Part shown: positions 1-7,237 of the stretch, piece after piece
Position numbering within the stretch: the stretch's first letter is position 1
Layout: each line of letters begins with the position of its first letter
Source: Moraxella lacunata
GTDB taxonomy: Bacteria; Pseudomonadota; Gammaproteobacteria; Pseudomonadales; Moraxellaceae
DNA: 12,007 nt
Reading direction: 5' to 3'
Assembly: GCF_002027545.1 (NCBI RefSeq)
Contig: NZ_MXAN01000035.1
Location: 1-12,007, forward strand
The notes under the pieces: model-generated
Databases searched by the model: none
Seen by the model: the letters and a program-made list of their open reading frames with translations, nothing else
What the model was told of the DNA's origin: nothing
Position numbers and translations under genes: made by a program

Positions 1-260
1 AAGTAGATTCAGGCTATCAAGGCATACAACAAACTCATGCAAATAGCCAACTACCAAAGAAAAAGACAAAACTTAAACCTTTAACCAAAGCAGATAAAAA
101 AGCAAATCGCAAGTTATCATCCAAGCGAGTAACCAATGAACATGTCATTGGGAAACTCAAGTGTTTTAAAATCTTATCATGTCGCTACCGCAATCGCAGA
201 AAAAGATTTGGATTAATGGTGAATCTAATTTCTGCGATTTATAATTTTGAGCTGGGGTAG
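1..260 (+). pseudogene. IS5-family transposase, C-terminal part (cut by window edge)
   Basis: The plus-strand frame starting at base 3 is open to a TAG at 258-260 and encodes about 85 residues. It opens with DSGYQGI, typical of the second catalytic Asp region of IS5-type DDE transposases. It continues through a basic PKKK segment to EHVIGKLK, where the Glu is the expected third DDE residue, and ends with RYRNRRKRFGL and IYNFELG, a common C-terminus in this family. The enzyme would cut and join the ends of its own element. The stop lies just inside the element's terminal repeat. The N-terminus lies outside the window, so whether the full gene is intact cannot be judged. The family is confident; the IS name is not known. 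Confidence 0.88.
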
Positions 261-274
261 TTTGGAAAGAGGTC
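1..274 (+). mobile_element. Right end of an IS5-family insertion sequence
   Basis: The transposase frame ends at 260 and is followed by a terminal sequence, GTTTGGAAAGAGGTC, ending at 274. The same terminus in inverted form (GACTTCTTTCC) occurs at 11962 and at the edge of the miniature element at 10997, which defines the family's terminal inverted repeat as GACYTCTTTCCAAAC. The element sits inside a WG-repeat gene on the opposite strand: that gene reads KYGFI up to base 275 and then continues into IS sequence. The left end is outside the window. Confidence 0.85.
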
Positions 275-537
275 TAATAAAGCCATATTTTTCATTTAGT
301 CTGATGACTGCCATGCCCTCTGAAAAACCAGAAGCATGCTCGTAGGTCAAATCAATGACAACTTCGCCTGTGGTGTCGGCATAGCCCCACTTGCTGTCTT
401 TTTTTACCGCAAGAAGTCCTTCTGAATACTCCATATCCGTAGCGTCAAAATTGGGTAGCAACGGCTCAACACACGCCAAAACAGATAAGGGTAAAAGAGA
501 TAGGGCGATGAGAAGGGGGGTTTAGAAGTGGTTTCAT
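275..537 (-). pseudogene. WG-repeat lipoprotein remnant, frameshifted and truncated by an IS
   Basis: Reading from the ATG at 537 gives MKPLLNPPSH, then a stop. Removing one C from the six-C run (515-520) restores MKPLLNPLLIAL followed by SLLPLSVLAC, a complete lipoprotein signal with lipobox VLAC. After that the frame reads CVEPLLPNFD and then WG-repeat sequence with motifs KWGYAD and KYGFI. At base 275 the gene runs into the IS end, so the following RPLSKLPQL and ending are IS-encoded. The gene is therefore damaged twice: a one-base shift in the leader and loss of the C-terminus. The original product was probably an envelope-anchored WG-repeat protein related to those at 6011 and 8786. A short in-frame product could start only inside the former leader. 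Confidence 0.8.
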
Positions 538-587
538 GGCTATCACCAAATTAAAATAAGTTAAGAGAAATAAGAGAAATCCTCCCT

Positions 588-616
588 ATCTTAGCGGATT
601 TTGGGATAAGAGACAA
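588..616 (-). promoter_or_regulatory. Candidate sigma-70 promoter of the broken WG lipoprotein gene
   Basis: On the minus strand, TTGTCT (616-611) and TAAGAT (593-588) are separated by 17 bases and lie about 50 bases upstream of the ATG at 537. The match is moderate and rests on position and spacing only. Confidence 0.35.
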
Positions 617-630
617 GCCAAAATGTACCC

Positions 631-660
631 ACAAAAAACCCTGCCAATGGACAGAGTTTT
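631..660 (-). terminator. Rho-independent terminator of lon
   Basis: On the minus strand, 26 bases after the lon stop, AAAACTCTGTC pairs with GGCAGGGTTTT across the loop CATT: 11 pairs including three G-U, the A-T pairs at the base. It is followed by a T-rich tail. Stem, loop size, tail and position all fit intrinsic termination. Confidence 0.75.
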
Positions 661-685
661 GGGGTGTTTTAACTAGCTTTTTTAA

Positions 686-3100
686 TCAGCTTCTTAACGT
701 CTGCTCGTCCGCCTTAACGACCACGCTCGGCTTTAAGGGCATGAGTGGGGCGACTAGGGCGACTTTTAGGACTTCATCAATGGTCTCAACCGCTTGAATG
801 GTCAAGCCCTCTTTGACGTTGTCAGGAATGTCGGCAAGGTCAGGCTCGTTGGATTTGGGGATAAGCACGTGCTTGATACCGCCACGATGAGCGGCGAGCA
901 GTTTTTCTTTTAGACCGCCAATTTTTAGTACCTTACCACGCAAGGTAACTTCCCCTGTCATGGCAATGTCGGCACGAATGGCAATGCCTGTAAAGGCGGA
1001 TACTAGGGCGGTGGTCAGAGCAATACCTGCGGACGGGCCGTCTTTGGGCGTGGCACCTTCGGGCATATGCACATGAATGTCTGTGTCTTTGAATTTGTCG
1101 TAGCTGATACCAAAACGCTCGCCCCCAGCTCGCACCACGCTCATGGCGGCACGGATAGACTCTTTCATGACATCGCCAAGCGATCCTGTAAAGACAAGCT
1201 CGCCCTTGCCCTGCATGGTGGCGGTCTCAATGGTGAGTAGCTCACCGCCCACAGACGTCCATGCAAGTCCTGTAATACGACCGATTTCAGGTTCTTTTTC
1301 GGCAAGCCCAAAGTCAAACGGTTTAACACCCAGATAATCAGCGATGTTGTCGTCCGTTACTGATAACGGCTCAATTTTTGTGCCTTTTTTGGGCTTAACA
1401 CCATAAGTCTCAACTTGCGAACGCACCGCCTTACGACTGATTTTGTTAATCTCACGTTCAAGGTTACGCACGCCTGCTTCACGAGTGTAGTGGCGGATAA
1501 TGCTAAGCACCGCATCATCGGTAATGTCAAGCTCATCTTTGCCAAGCCCGTTTTGCTCTAGGGCTTTGGGGGTGAGATAATTTTGGGCGATGTTCATTTT
1601 TTCGTCTTCGGTGTAGCCCGGCAGACGAATGACTTCCATACGGTCAAGCAAAGCTGGCGGTATGTTCATGCTGTTGGCGGTACAGATAAACATCACCTCC
1701 GACAAATCCAAATCAAGGTCAAGATAATGGTCGTTAAAGCTGTTGTTTTGTGAGGGGTCAAGCACTTCTAGCAAAGCAGACGCAGGGTCGCCACGATAGT
1801 CCTGTGCCATTTTGTCAATCTCATCAAGCAAAAACAGCGGATTTTTGACTTCTACTTTTGCCAAGGACTGTACGATTTTGCCGGGCATGGCTCCGATATA
1901 GGTGCGTCTATGCCCACGAATCTCAGCCTCATCACGCACACCGCCCAACGCCATACGCACAAACTTACGCCCTGTGGCGCGAGCGATACTCTCGCCAAGA
2001 GATGTTTTACCAACACCGGGTGGCCCGACTAGGCATAGGATAGGGCCACGCAGTTTTTTGACACGAGATTGTACTGCTAGGTACTCAACAATGCGGTCTT
2101 TGACATCGTCTAGCCCGTAGTGGTCTTTGTCTAGGGTTTCTTTGGCTTTATTTAGGTCAATGGATACCTTGCTTGCTTTTTTCCATGGGGTGTCAAGTAT
2201 CCATTCCACATAGCCACGCACGACAGACGCCTCCGATGAGCTTGGGGGCATTTGCTTTAACTTTTTAAATTCGGTTTCGGCTTTTTTACGGACATCGTCA
2301 GGCAGGTCAGCTTCTTTTAGGCGTTTTTCAAGTTCGCCATCTTCTTCGTCCGCCCCGTCATTTAAATCGGACAGCTCGGACTTAATCGCTTTCATTTTTT
2401 CATTTAAAAAATACTCACGATGATTATTTTCCATTTGCTTACGCACGGTTTCTTGGAGTTCATTTTCAAGCGACTGCTCGGCATGATTGCTCACAAAAAA
2501 CTCGGTCAGTGTGTGGTAATAATCCATGATGTCGCCATCTTCAAGGAGCGTTTGTTTCTTGTCAAGGGGCATGGACACCCGAGTGGCGATAAAGTACATG
2601 AGTTCGGTCAAATCGCTAATCTTGCCTGCCACACGGGTAATCTCACGCCCGTTGCGTAGGTTTTCTTCGGCAAAGTTGGCAAAGAAATCCATCAACACCT
2701 TTTTGTGAGCGTCTTTGTCATCATCGCTTAGCGTGTCGGTAACAGCCTGTTCATGAAACACCGCCACAAAAGCGTTATGCGTCTCATCAATATCAACGCC
2801 TGCCACTTCGGCACGAGTTTGTCCTTCGATGAGTACTTTAAGACAGTTTTCGTCAGCGTCGTGGGGCATGGTGCTAATGACCCTGCACACCATGCCAAAG
2901 CGGTAGAGATTGTCGGTGTTAATCTCTTCTGACAGCGAGTCTTTTTGTGAGACCACAAGCAGATGACCATCAAAGCTCTCATCGGCAAGCTGTATGGCGT
3001 TAATGGACTGCTCACGTCCCACAAATAGGGCAATTTGCATGTGTGGATAGACCACGACATCACGCACGGCAAGTAGGGGCAAGGTTTGGTTATCAGACAT
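686..3100 (-). CDS. lon: ATP-dependent protease Lon
   Basis: Lon is the cytoplasmic AAA+ serine protease that unfolds and degrades misfolded proteins and short-lived regulators. The chosen ATG (3100) gives 804 residues, the usual size, and follows GGAG with a 6-base gap. A TTG start four codons earlier would include that ribosome site and is unlikely. The N-terminal substrate-binding domain begins PLLAVRDVVVYPHM. Numbered from this ATG, the Walker A GPPGVGKT lies near 359-366, Walker B FLLDEID near 423-429, and the catalytic dyad is Ser690 in KDGPSAG and Lys733 in GLKEKLLAA. All key residues are present and there is no frameshift. The gene stands alone, divergent from yiaA, with its own terminator. 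Identification is essentially certain. Confidence 0.98.
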   Translation of the reverse strand: MSDNQTLPLLAVRDVVVYPHMQIALFVGREQSINAIQLADESFDGHLLVVSQKDSLSEEINTDNLYRFGMVCRVISTMPHDADENCLKVLIEGQTRAEVAGVDIDETHNAFVAVFHEQAVTDTLSDDDKDAHKKVLMDFFANFAEENLRNGREITRVAGKISDLTELMYFIATRVSMPLDKKQTLLEDGDIMDYYHTLTEFFVSNHAEQSLENELQETVRKQMENNHREYFLNEKMKAIKSELSDLNDGADEEDGELEKRLKEADLPDDVRKKAETEFKKLKQMPPSSSEASVVRGYVEWILDTPWKKASKVSIDLNKAKETLDKDHYGLDDVKDRIVEYLAVQSRVKKLRGPILCLVGPPGVGKTSLGESIARATGRKFVRMALGGVRDEAEIRGHRRTYIGAMPGKIVQSLAKVEVKNPLFLLDEIDKMAQDYRGDPASALLEVLDPSQNNSFNDHYLDLDLDLSEVMFICTANSMNIPPALLDRMEVIRLPGYTEDEKMNIAQNYLTPKALEQNGLGKDELDITDDAVLSIIRHYTREAGVRNLEREINKISRKAVRSQVETYGVKPKKGTKIEPLSVTDDNIADYLGVKPFDFGLAEKEPEIGRITGLAWTSVGGELLTIETATMQGKGELVFTGSLGDVMKESIRAAMSVVRAGGERFGISYDKFKDTDIHVHMPEGATPKDGPSAGIALTTALVSAFTGIAIRADIAMTGEVTLRGKVLKIGGLKEKLLAAHRGGIKHVLIPKSNEPDLADIPDNVKEGLTIQAVETIDEVLKVALVAPLMPLKPSVVVKADEQTLRS

Positions 3101-3212
3101 GATAAACTCCAAATAAATTCTTATAATGTCAGCCTGTTATGGTGGCAGGCGTGGCAAATTGCAAGGCGGTGCGATGATTTTATGAAAAATTGGGTCAAAA
3201 ATCGTATTATTG

Positions 3213-3241
3213 TTTATAATATGGTCAATGCCAAAAGCCAA
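3213..3241 (-). promoter_or_regulatory. Candidate sigma-70 promoter for lon
   Basis: On the minus strand, TTGGCT (3241-3236) and TATAAA (3218-3213) are 17 bases apart, leaving a leader of about 105 bases before the lon ATG. I saw no convincing heat-shock (sigma-32) promoter in this gap, although lon is heat-induced in many bacteria. Confidence 0.45.
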
Positions 3242-3260
3242 ATCATGCCATAAAGTACAC

Positions 3261-3289
3261 TTGTCGGTTTTGCTTTATTTTGCTATATT
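3261..3289 (+). promoter_or_regulatory. Candidate sigma-70 promoter for yiaA
   Basis: TTGTCG (3261-3266) and TATATT (3284-3289) are separated by 17 bases, about 56 bases before the yiaA ATG. It is oriented away from the proposed lon promoter, so the two would fire divergently from one intergenic region. Confidence 0.45.
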
Positions 3290-3345
3290 ATTCAAAACTC
3301 TAAAAATATCTATCAATTTTTTTTAAATGATGAAAGGAAAAAACC

Positions 3346-3810
3346 ATGCAAATCATTAATAAACCAACATCGGCTTATGTCGGTGCATCTTGGGCGGTGT
3401 TGGGCGTGGGCGTGCTTGGCTTTTTGGTTGGTCTGTGGAATGCCGAGATGATGTTAAACGAGAAGGGCTATTATTTTGCGGTGTTGGCATTGGGGCTGTA
3501 TGCGGCGATTAGCCTACAAAAAACCATTCGTGATAAAGCAGAAAATATCCCTGTGTCGGGTATTTATTATGGCATTAGTTGGTTGGCGTTGGGGCTTGCG
3601 GTGTTACTGATGACCGTGGGTCTATGGAACGCCACTTTGCTACTTAGCGAAAAGGGCTATTATTTTATGGCGTTTACCTTGTCGCTCTTTGCGGTGATTA
3701 CCATTCAAAAGAACATTCGGGATTTGCAAGTGGTTAAGGAATATGAAAATCCTTATGAGCAGGGCGATGTCTTTTTGGAAAAAGATGATTTTTTAAAAGA
3801 AAAAGAGTAA
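3346..3810 (+). CDS. yiaA: YiaA/YiaB family inner-membrane protein
   Basis: This 154-residue protein has four predicted membrane helices, near residues 10-30, 42-57, 71-93 and 105-121. It is built from two copies of the YiaAB two-helix domain. The hallmark GLWNAEMMLNEKGYYF (29-44) recurs as GLWNATLLLSEKGYYF (92-107), and each copy ends in QK(T/N)IRD (58-63, 121-126). Length and both motifs closely match E. coli YiaA as I remember it. Its role is poorly known, with only general links to envelope stress. The last 28 residues form a charged, probably cytoplasmic tail. AAAGGA sits eight bases before the ATG. It is convergent with cmoM and divergent from lon, so probably monocistronic. Confidence 0.92.
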   Translation: MQIINKPTSAYVGASWAVLGVGVLGFLVGLWNAEMMLNEKGYYFAVLALGLYAAISLQKTIRDKAENIPVSGIYYGISWLALGLAVLLMTVGLWNATLLLSEKGYYFMAFTLSLFAVITIQKNIRDLQVVKEYENPYEQGDVFLEKDDFLKEKE

Positions 3811-3864
3811 GTGTTTTTGGTGTCTTATACCATTCTGGCTTCTTATATAAGTGCTTTGTTTATC

Positions 3865-3892
3865 AAGGGCGAATTGCAATTCGTCCCTACAA
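3865..3892 (-). repeat. REP-like interspersed palindrome, copy 1
   Basis: An AAGGGCGAATTGCAATTC palindrome core is followed by GTCCCTACAA. It folds as GGG-CGAATTG / CAATTCG-CCC with one bulged base. Read on the minus strand it has the form TTGTAGGG...AATTGCAATT...GCCCTTG, the same as the copy at 8709-8736. It lies between the convergent ends of yiaA and cmoM, where it could also form a bidirectional stop structure. Confidence 0.6.
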
Positions 3893-3951
3893 CCTAAAAA
3901 TAATTATTGAATAATCAATAAGTTGCTATTTTGAGTCAAGAGTGAATTATC

Positions 3952-4725
3952 TTACCTTTTCGCCAAAATATGCAAGTACCGCCCCATTTGCCAAAAAGGG
4001 TGCGTTTGGGAGTAGTTAAGTTCCATCGCCATAACATCATCAGGATTACCCAGTCCGCCACGTTTTAAGGGAGTATAGTCAGAGAACACTCGTATCCCTG
4101 ATTGGCAAATGATGGTGTATTTTTTATCATCAAGCCATGATTTGACCGTCTCATAAGGCACAGGATTGTTTGGGGTTAGACTTTTGTTATCGGCGGGTTT
4201 GGGGTGTTCTAATTGATAAAAATTACCCATGATAAGGTTGCGATAAATCATGCTGGCAGGATTGTAAAAGCATAAAGACAAGTAACCATCATCGGCTAAA
4301 AATTCATCAAAAAACGCCATGATTTTGGCAGGTTCGCCAAGCCATTCTAGGACAGCATGGCATAAAATCAAATCAAAGGTCTCACCCTGCAACCGTGTGG
4401 CAAGCTCTTGATAAGAAGCGGTGATAAAACGAGGTGATACGCCAAGTTTGCTTGCGGTGTTTTGGGCTTGTTGTATCATCTTAGTAGAGATGTCGCTGAT
4501 GGTTGTGTCATGATGTGTGGCAAGGTTTAGGCTGATTTGAGCAAGTCCTGCCCCTACGTCCAACACCCTAAGCGGATGATTTGGCAAATGTTTGGATAAG
4601 TCCCGCTCTAACACGGTAAGGCGGATTTGACCTTTTAGACCGCCATAGACTTTTTTGGCAAAATGGTCGGCAATGTCATTAAAATTACGGTCATTAAAAT
4701 GGGGGTGGGGGACGGGCTGATTCAT
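3952..4725 (-). CDS. cmoM: tRNA 5-carboxymethoxyuridine methyltransferase
   Basis: CmoM methylates 5-carboxymethoxyuridine at the wobble position (U34) of certain tRNAs, using S-adenosylmethionine, and so tunes decoding of codons ending in G, C or U. The 257-residue product starts its conserved part with DRNFNDIADHF. It has the class I methyltransferase motif VLDVGAG (54-60), then CHAVLEW (122-128), FYN (153-155), GIRVFSDY (210-217) and the C-terminal GRYLHILAKR. These match the E. coli CmoM (formerly SmtA) pattern in order and spacing. No clear Shine-Dalgarno sequence precedes the ATG, but no better start exists. The gene is convergent with yiaA and divergent from the lipoprotein at 4878. 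Confidence 0.9.
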   Translation of the reverse strand: MNQPVPHPHFNDRNFNDIADHFAKKVYGGLKGQIRLTVLERDLSKHLPNHPLRVLDVGAGLAQISLNLATHHDTTISDISTKMIQQAQNTASKLGVSPRFITASYQELATRLQGETFDLILCHAVLEWLGEPAKIMAFFDEFLADDGYLSLCFYNPASMIYRNLIMGNFYQLEHPKPADNKSLTPNNPVPYETVKSWLDDKKYTIICQSGIRVFSDYTPLKRGGLGNPDDVMAMELNYSQTHPFWQMGRYLHILAKR

Positions 4726-4738
4726 GATAAAAAATAAT

Positions 4739-4766
4739 TTGGCAAATGGGTTTGGCGTGGTATAAT
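4739..4766 (+). promoter_or_regulatory. Strong extended -10 promoter for the repeat lipoprotein
   Basis: TTGGCA (4739-4744), a 16-base spacer, then a perfect TATAAT (4761-4766) preceded by TG one base upstream (TGGTATAAT). Transcription would start near 4773 and leave a leader of about 105 bases before the ATG at 4878. This is the best promoter match in the window. Confidence 0.7.
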
Positions 4767-4780
4767 GGCTAAGTTTTGCC

Positions 4781-4832
4781 TTGATGATACCGCCTTGTTG
4801 GGCGTCATTGTATCAAGTGGCGACCACTTTTT
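4781..4832 (+). promoter_or_regulatory. Two overlapping leader hairpins, possible attenuator
   Basis: In the leader, TTGATGATAC (4781-4790) can pair with GTATCAA (4810-4816) around an inner CGCC/GGCG stem. Immediately after it, AAGTGG (4815-4820) and CCACTT (4824-4829) form a hairpin closed by CGA, running into TTTTT (4828-4832). The two structures share bases 4815-4816, so they compete slightly. The second resembles a weak intrinsic terminator. Regulatory function is inference. Confidence 0.3.
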
Positions 4833-4969
4833 AAAGTTATTTTATAAGTAAATTTGAAACCAAATTTGAGATAAGCCATGAAAACATTTAACTATTTAGC
4901 CTGTGTGTCTGCCGTTGCCCTTGCATTGACTGGCATGGTCGGTTGCACCAAAAAAGACAGTCCCGAGCC

Positions 4970-5013
4970 ACAGGCACAGGCAGAGATTGAAACAGGCACA
5001 GGCAGAGATTGAA
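4970..5013 (+). repeat. Exact 22-bp tandem duplication
   Basis: Two identical adjacent 22-base copies (4970-4991 and 4992-5013), each beginning ACAGGCACAGG and ending GAGATTGAA. Since 22 is not a multiple of three, the second copy shifts the lipoprotein frame. Each unit also contains a short internal CAGGCA repeat that could have seeded slippage. Confidence 0.95.
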
Positions 5014-5667
5014 GTTGCGACCCCCGAAGTGGTTGACCGCCCTGCTGCGGTCTGTGATGATGTCAGCCTAAAAAACCGTGTCGTCAGCCTTGTGCGTGAT
5101 GAGCTTTATACTGCGTCTGTGCGTGGACTGGGCAATGGGGCGAGTGATGAGCTGTCATTGCAGTTAAAGGCACGCCTGTCGGGGCTGGACATTGACTTGC
5201 AAAACGTCAGCGAGGACGGTGGTGAGTGCCGTGGACAGCTTCATGTCGTCCTGCCTAACGAAGAGATTGCCTTTGCCAATAAGACGTTTAGCGGGGCAGG
5301 CGTGGCAAGCCTAGAAGAGCAAGCCATCGAAAAAGACGTGAGTCTCATGGGTGGTAACCGTCTGGTGGGAGATTTTGTGTTCCAAGCGGACGGTGAGGCA
5401 CTTGCCATTGACAACAATACGCCTGTCATCGCACTGGCGTCTGAGACCATGGCGACAGCGGTGCGTTCGATGAATCGCCAAAACCAAGCCAATGCCAAAC
5501 GTGAGACCGCCCAAATCGGCAAATCATCAAGCAACATCGTGCCTGCCCCCACGGTACAAATCCGCCCCGTGGAATTGCCATCGGTGCCTGAACCTACCCA
5601 GATACCAAGACCTGAGGAGGCGATTTTACAGCCTGAGGATGTCCCAAGTGGCACACCACAAAAGACT

Positions 5668-5826
5668 GAACCAAAGCCTGAGCCTAAACCTGAACCCAAG
5701 CCAAAAGCAGAACCTAAGGCAGAGCCAAAAGCGGATTCACAAGCTACAACAGAGTCCAAGCCAACAGCCGAACCCAAAACTGAGCCTAAGCCTGAATCCA
5801 AGCCCGAGCCTAAGGCAGAAAAGCCT
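5668..5826 (+). repeat. Degenerate tandem repeat encoding Glu-Pro-Lys-Pro units
   Basis: About 160 bases of imperfect 12-base and 6-base units (GAR-CCN-AAR-CCN or GAR-CCN-AAR-GCN) encode EPKPEPKPEPKPKAEPKAEP and a second block TEPKPESKPEPKAEK. Codons vary among units, which suggests an old repeat under protein-level selection rather than a freshly expanded one. Confidence 0.85.
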
Positions 5827-5897
5827 GCCAGTAACGAGATTACCATCGTTGAGACTGATGAGACTTACTAATCTTTTATGGCAAGATAAAAAACGGC

Positions 5898-5928
5898 AAA
5901 ATACCCCAAAGCGATTTGGGGTATTTTT
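5898..5928. terminator. Bidirectional Rho-independent terminator
   Basis: AAAATACCCCAAA (5898-5910), loop GCGA, TTTGGGGTATTTT (5915-5927) is a perfect 13-pair stem with a T run on the plus strand and, by symmetry, on the minus strand. It sits between the convergent lipoprotein gene and the WG-repeat gene and can serve both. Confidence 0.88.
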
Positions 5929-6010
5929 GTGGTGCTTTTTAAAGTCAAATATTCATCGCATTTTATAAATGTTATCAGTGGTAGGCACGCCCTAATAGCA
6001 CCCATAAATG

Positions 6011-7138
6011 TCAAGGGTTGGTCTGCTTTATAAGTTTGCCTGTGGCGTCATAAAAATAAACCCCGTCTTTTTTAATGGCTTTGATGTATCGTGGGTCATC
6101 ATCCATATCAAGGTCGGATGCAAGACCTGTCAAAAATGAATAAATAACGTCATATTCAAAAGGTAATATCACGTTGCCAGTGGTGTCTATTAGCCCCACT
6201 TGACCGCTTGATTTATAAAAATCAGGAGCGATGATAAAAAAATCCTTCCCTTGAAATACATTAATGTCATCCCTAAAAATCCCATGCTCATCGGGGTAGG
6301 TTAATTCAAAAATTTTTTCGCCTTGACTGTTGTATAAATAAGACGTGTTGCCCATCACTGCATTAAAAAACATATCGCCACTGTCACTTTTAACCATATA
6401 AATGACGTTGTATTTAAAATCAATCACGGTTTGATTATTTAAATTGATGATGCCATATTTACCATTTTTATATAAACCTGAAAACCCTTGATAAAACATG
6501 ACTGGGTTGTCATACATGGGTGTGATGATTTCATGACCGTGTGCGTCTATCACGCCATACAGCCCGTCTTTTTCGACAGTAAATACATCATCATATCCAT
6601 TGATGATGTTATCATAACGCCCAAATGGCACAATCATTCTGCCTTTGCTATCAACCAAGGCGTATTGCATTCTTTTATCAATGACCATTGCAATATCAGA
6701 CTCATCGTCTGCCTTTAACTCGTCTAAGCCGTCAAGGTCTAAGGTGGTAATGACAAAAGACTGGGAGCTGACATCGGTGGCGATGTCTTGTAAGATTTTG
6801 GGGGTATGGATTTCGTGGTAAATATTATCTAGCAATAATTTGCCGTCTTTGTCTATCATGCCCAAAGGGTAGGGGGCTTGACCAAAAGGGGTCTGGACAT
6901 AATTACCAACCCGAGCAAGTCCTTGGTGGTTTGGGCATTCTACAAATTCAAAATCAGCAGTAGGCTTCATGCAGGGTTCTGTATTTTGCAGTAGCACATG
7001 GTCAAAATGTACGCCATATAACACAACGTCTTTGACATTATCCAAGGTCTTGATATCGGATAAATCATTTGGGTTATAGACATTGACTGCCGATGCACAC
7101 ATGGCATAGCCAAGTAATGCCAATGGTAAATATCTCAT
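6011..7138 (-). CDS. Secreted WG-repeat protein (longer paralogue)
   Basis: This 375-residue protein has a signal peptide (MRYLPLALLGYAMCASA, cleavage probably after residue 17) and lacks a lipobox. It should therefore be periplasmic or exported. WG-type beta repeats follow, with motifs LYGVID (193-198) and KYGIIN (227-232), plus degenerate copies QYALVD (158-163) and QVGLID (313-318). Residues 56-110 (CMKPTADF, ARVGNYVQTPFG, YPLGMIDKDGKL, YHEI) match residues 29-84 of the protein at 8786, including a shared cysteine pair, so the two are paralogues. AAGG lies eight bases before the ATG. WG repeats occur in many bacterial surface and effector proteins, but no precise role is known. It is divergent from cysS with back-to-back promoters. 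Confidence 0.85.
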   Translation of the reverse strand: MRYLPLALLGYAMCASAVNVYNPNDLSDIKTLDNVKDVVLYGVHFDHVLLQNTEPCMKPTADFEFVECPNHQGLARVGNYVQTPFGQAPYPLGMIDKDGKLLLDNIYHEIHTPKILQDIATDVSSQSFVITTLDLDGLDELKADDESDIAMVIDKRMQYALVDSKGRMIVPFGRYDNIINGYDDVFTVEKDGLYGVIDAHGHEIITPMYDNPVMFYQGFSGLYKNGKYGIINLNNQTVIDFKYNVIYMVKSDSGDMFFNAVMGNTSYLYNSQGEKIFELTYPDEHGIFRDDINVFQGKDFFIIAPDFYKSSGQVGLIDTTGNVILPFEYDVIYSFLTGLASDLDMDDDPRYIKAIKKDGVYFYDATGKLIKQTNP

Positions 7139-7165
7139 GTGATGACCTTGGTTAATTTTTGGTAA

Positions 7166-7174
7166 ATTATAGCA
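7166..7174 (-). promoter_or_regulatory. Extended -10 promoter for the WG-repeat gene
   Basis: On the minus strand, TGCTATAAT (7174-7166) is a consensus extended -10 site, 28 bases upstream of the WG gene's ATG. No good -35 is seen, as is usual for this promoter class. Confidence 0.55.
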
Positions 7175-7189
7175 CTTTCCCCCAAATTC

Positions 7190-7198
7190 TGCTATGAT
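7190..7198 (+). promoter_or_regulatory. Extended -10 promoter for cysS
   Basis: TGCTATGAT (7190-7198) is an extended -10 element 39 bases before the cysS ATG, without a good -35. It faces away from the minus-strand TGCTATAAT, and the two -10 hexamers are only 21 bases apart, so polymerase binding may be mutually exclusive. Confidence 0.55.
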
Positions 7199-7237
7199 AA
7201 AGGCTTTTATTTACACCAGTTACCCAAAAGGCACACC

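Larger units (their letters stand above)
4878..5871 (+). pseudogene. Proline/lysine-repeat lipoprotein split by a 22-bp tandem duplication
   Basis: The ATG at 4878 begins MKTFNYLACVSAVALALTGM then VGC, a lipoprotein signal with lipobox MVGC. The frame stops after ETGTGRD at a TGA (5010-5012). An exact 22-base unit (4970-4991, repeated at 4992-5013) causes the shift: with a single copy the leader reads straight into AEIEVATPEVVDRP and stays open to 5871, giving a 323-residue lipoprotein. The mature part has a compact N-terminal domain with two cysteines (CDDVSLKNRV, GGECRGQL). A C-terminal region follows that is rich in Glu-Pro-Lys-Pro units (5668-5826) and ends ITIVETDETY. The second half alone has only a TTG start without a ribosome site. 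I do not recognise the domain. The repeat tail resembles periplasm-spanning spacers of TonB type, but this is only an analogy. The duplication may be reversible or a recent lesion. Confidence 0.78.

Noticed and set aside
3101..3112. Lon start at an upstream TTG (MEFI extension)
   Set aside because: That codon overlaps the GGAG ribosome site of the ATG at 3100, which gives the normal Lon N-terminus.
3865..3892. CRISPR repeat or phage attachment site
   Set aside because: The palindrome is single at this place, has no spacer array, and recurs once elsewhere in inverted orientation, as expected of a REP-like repeat.
5241..5846. 201-residue minus-strand open frame rich in Gly/Ser/Leu opposite the repeat lipoprotein
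   Set aside because: Its low-complexity sequence mirrors the Pro/Lys/Glu repeats on the plus strand. It has no ribosome site and overlaps the reconstructed lipoprotein fully.
4987..5871. Stand-alone 294-residue protein beginning at a TTG
   Set aside because: The TTG lies inside the 22-bp duplication and has no ribosome site. The frame is the displaced body of the lipoprotein that starts at 4878.
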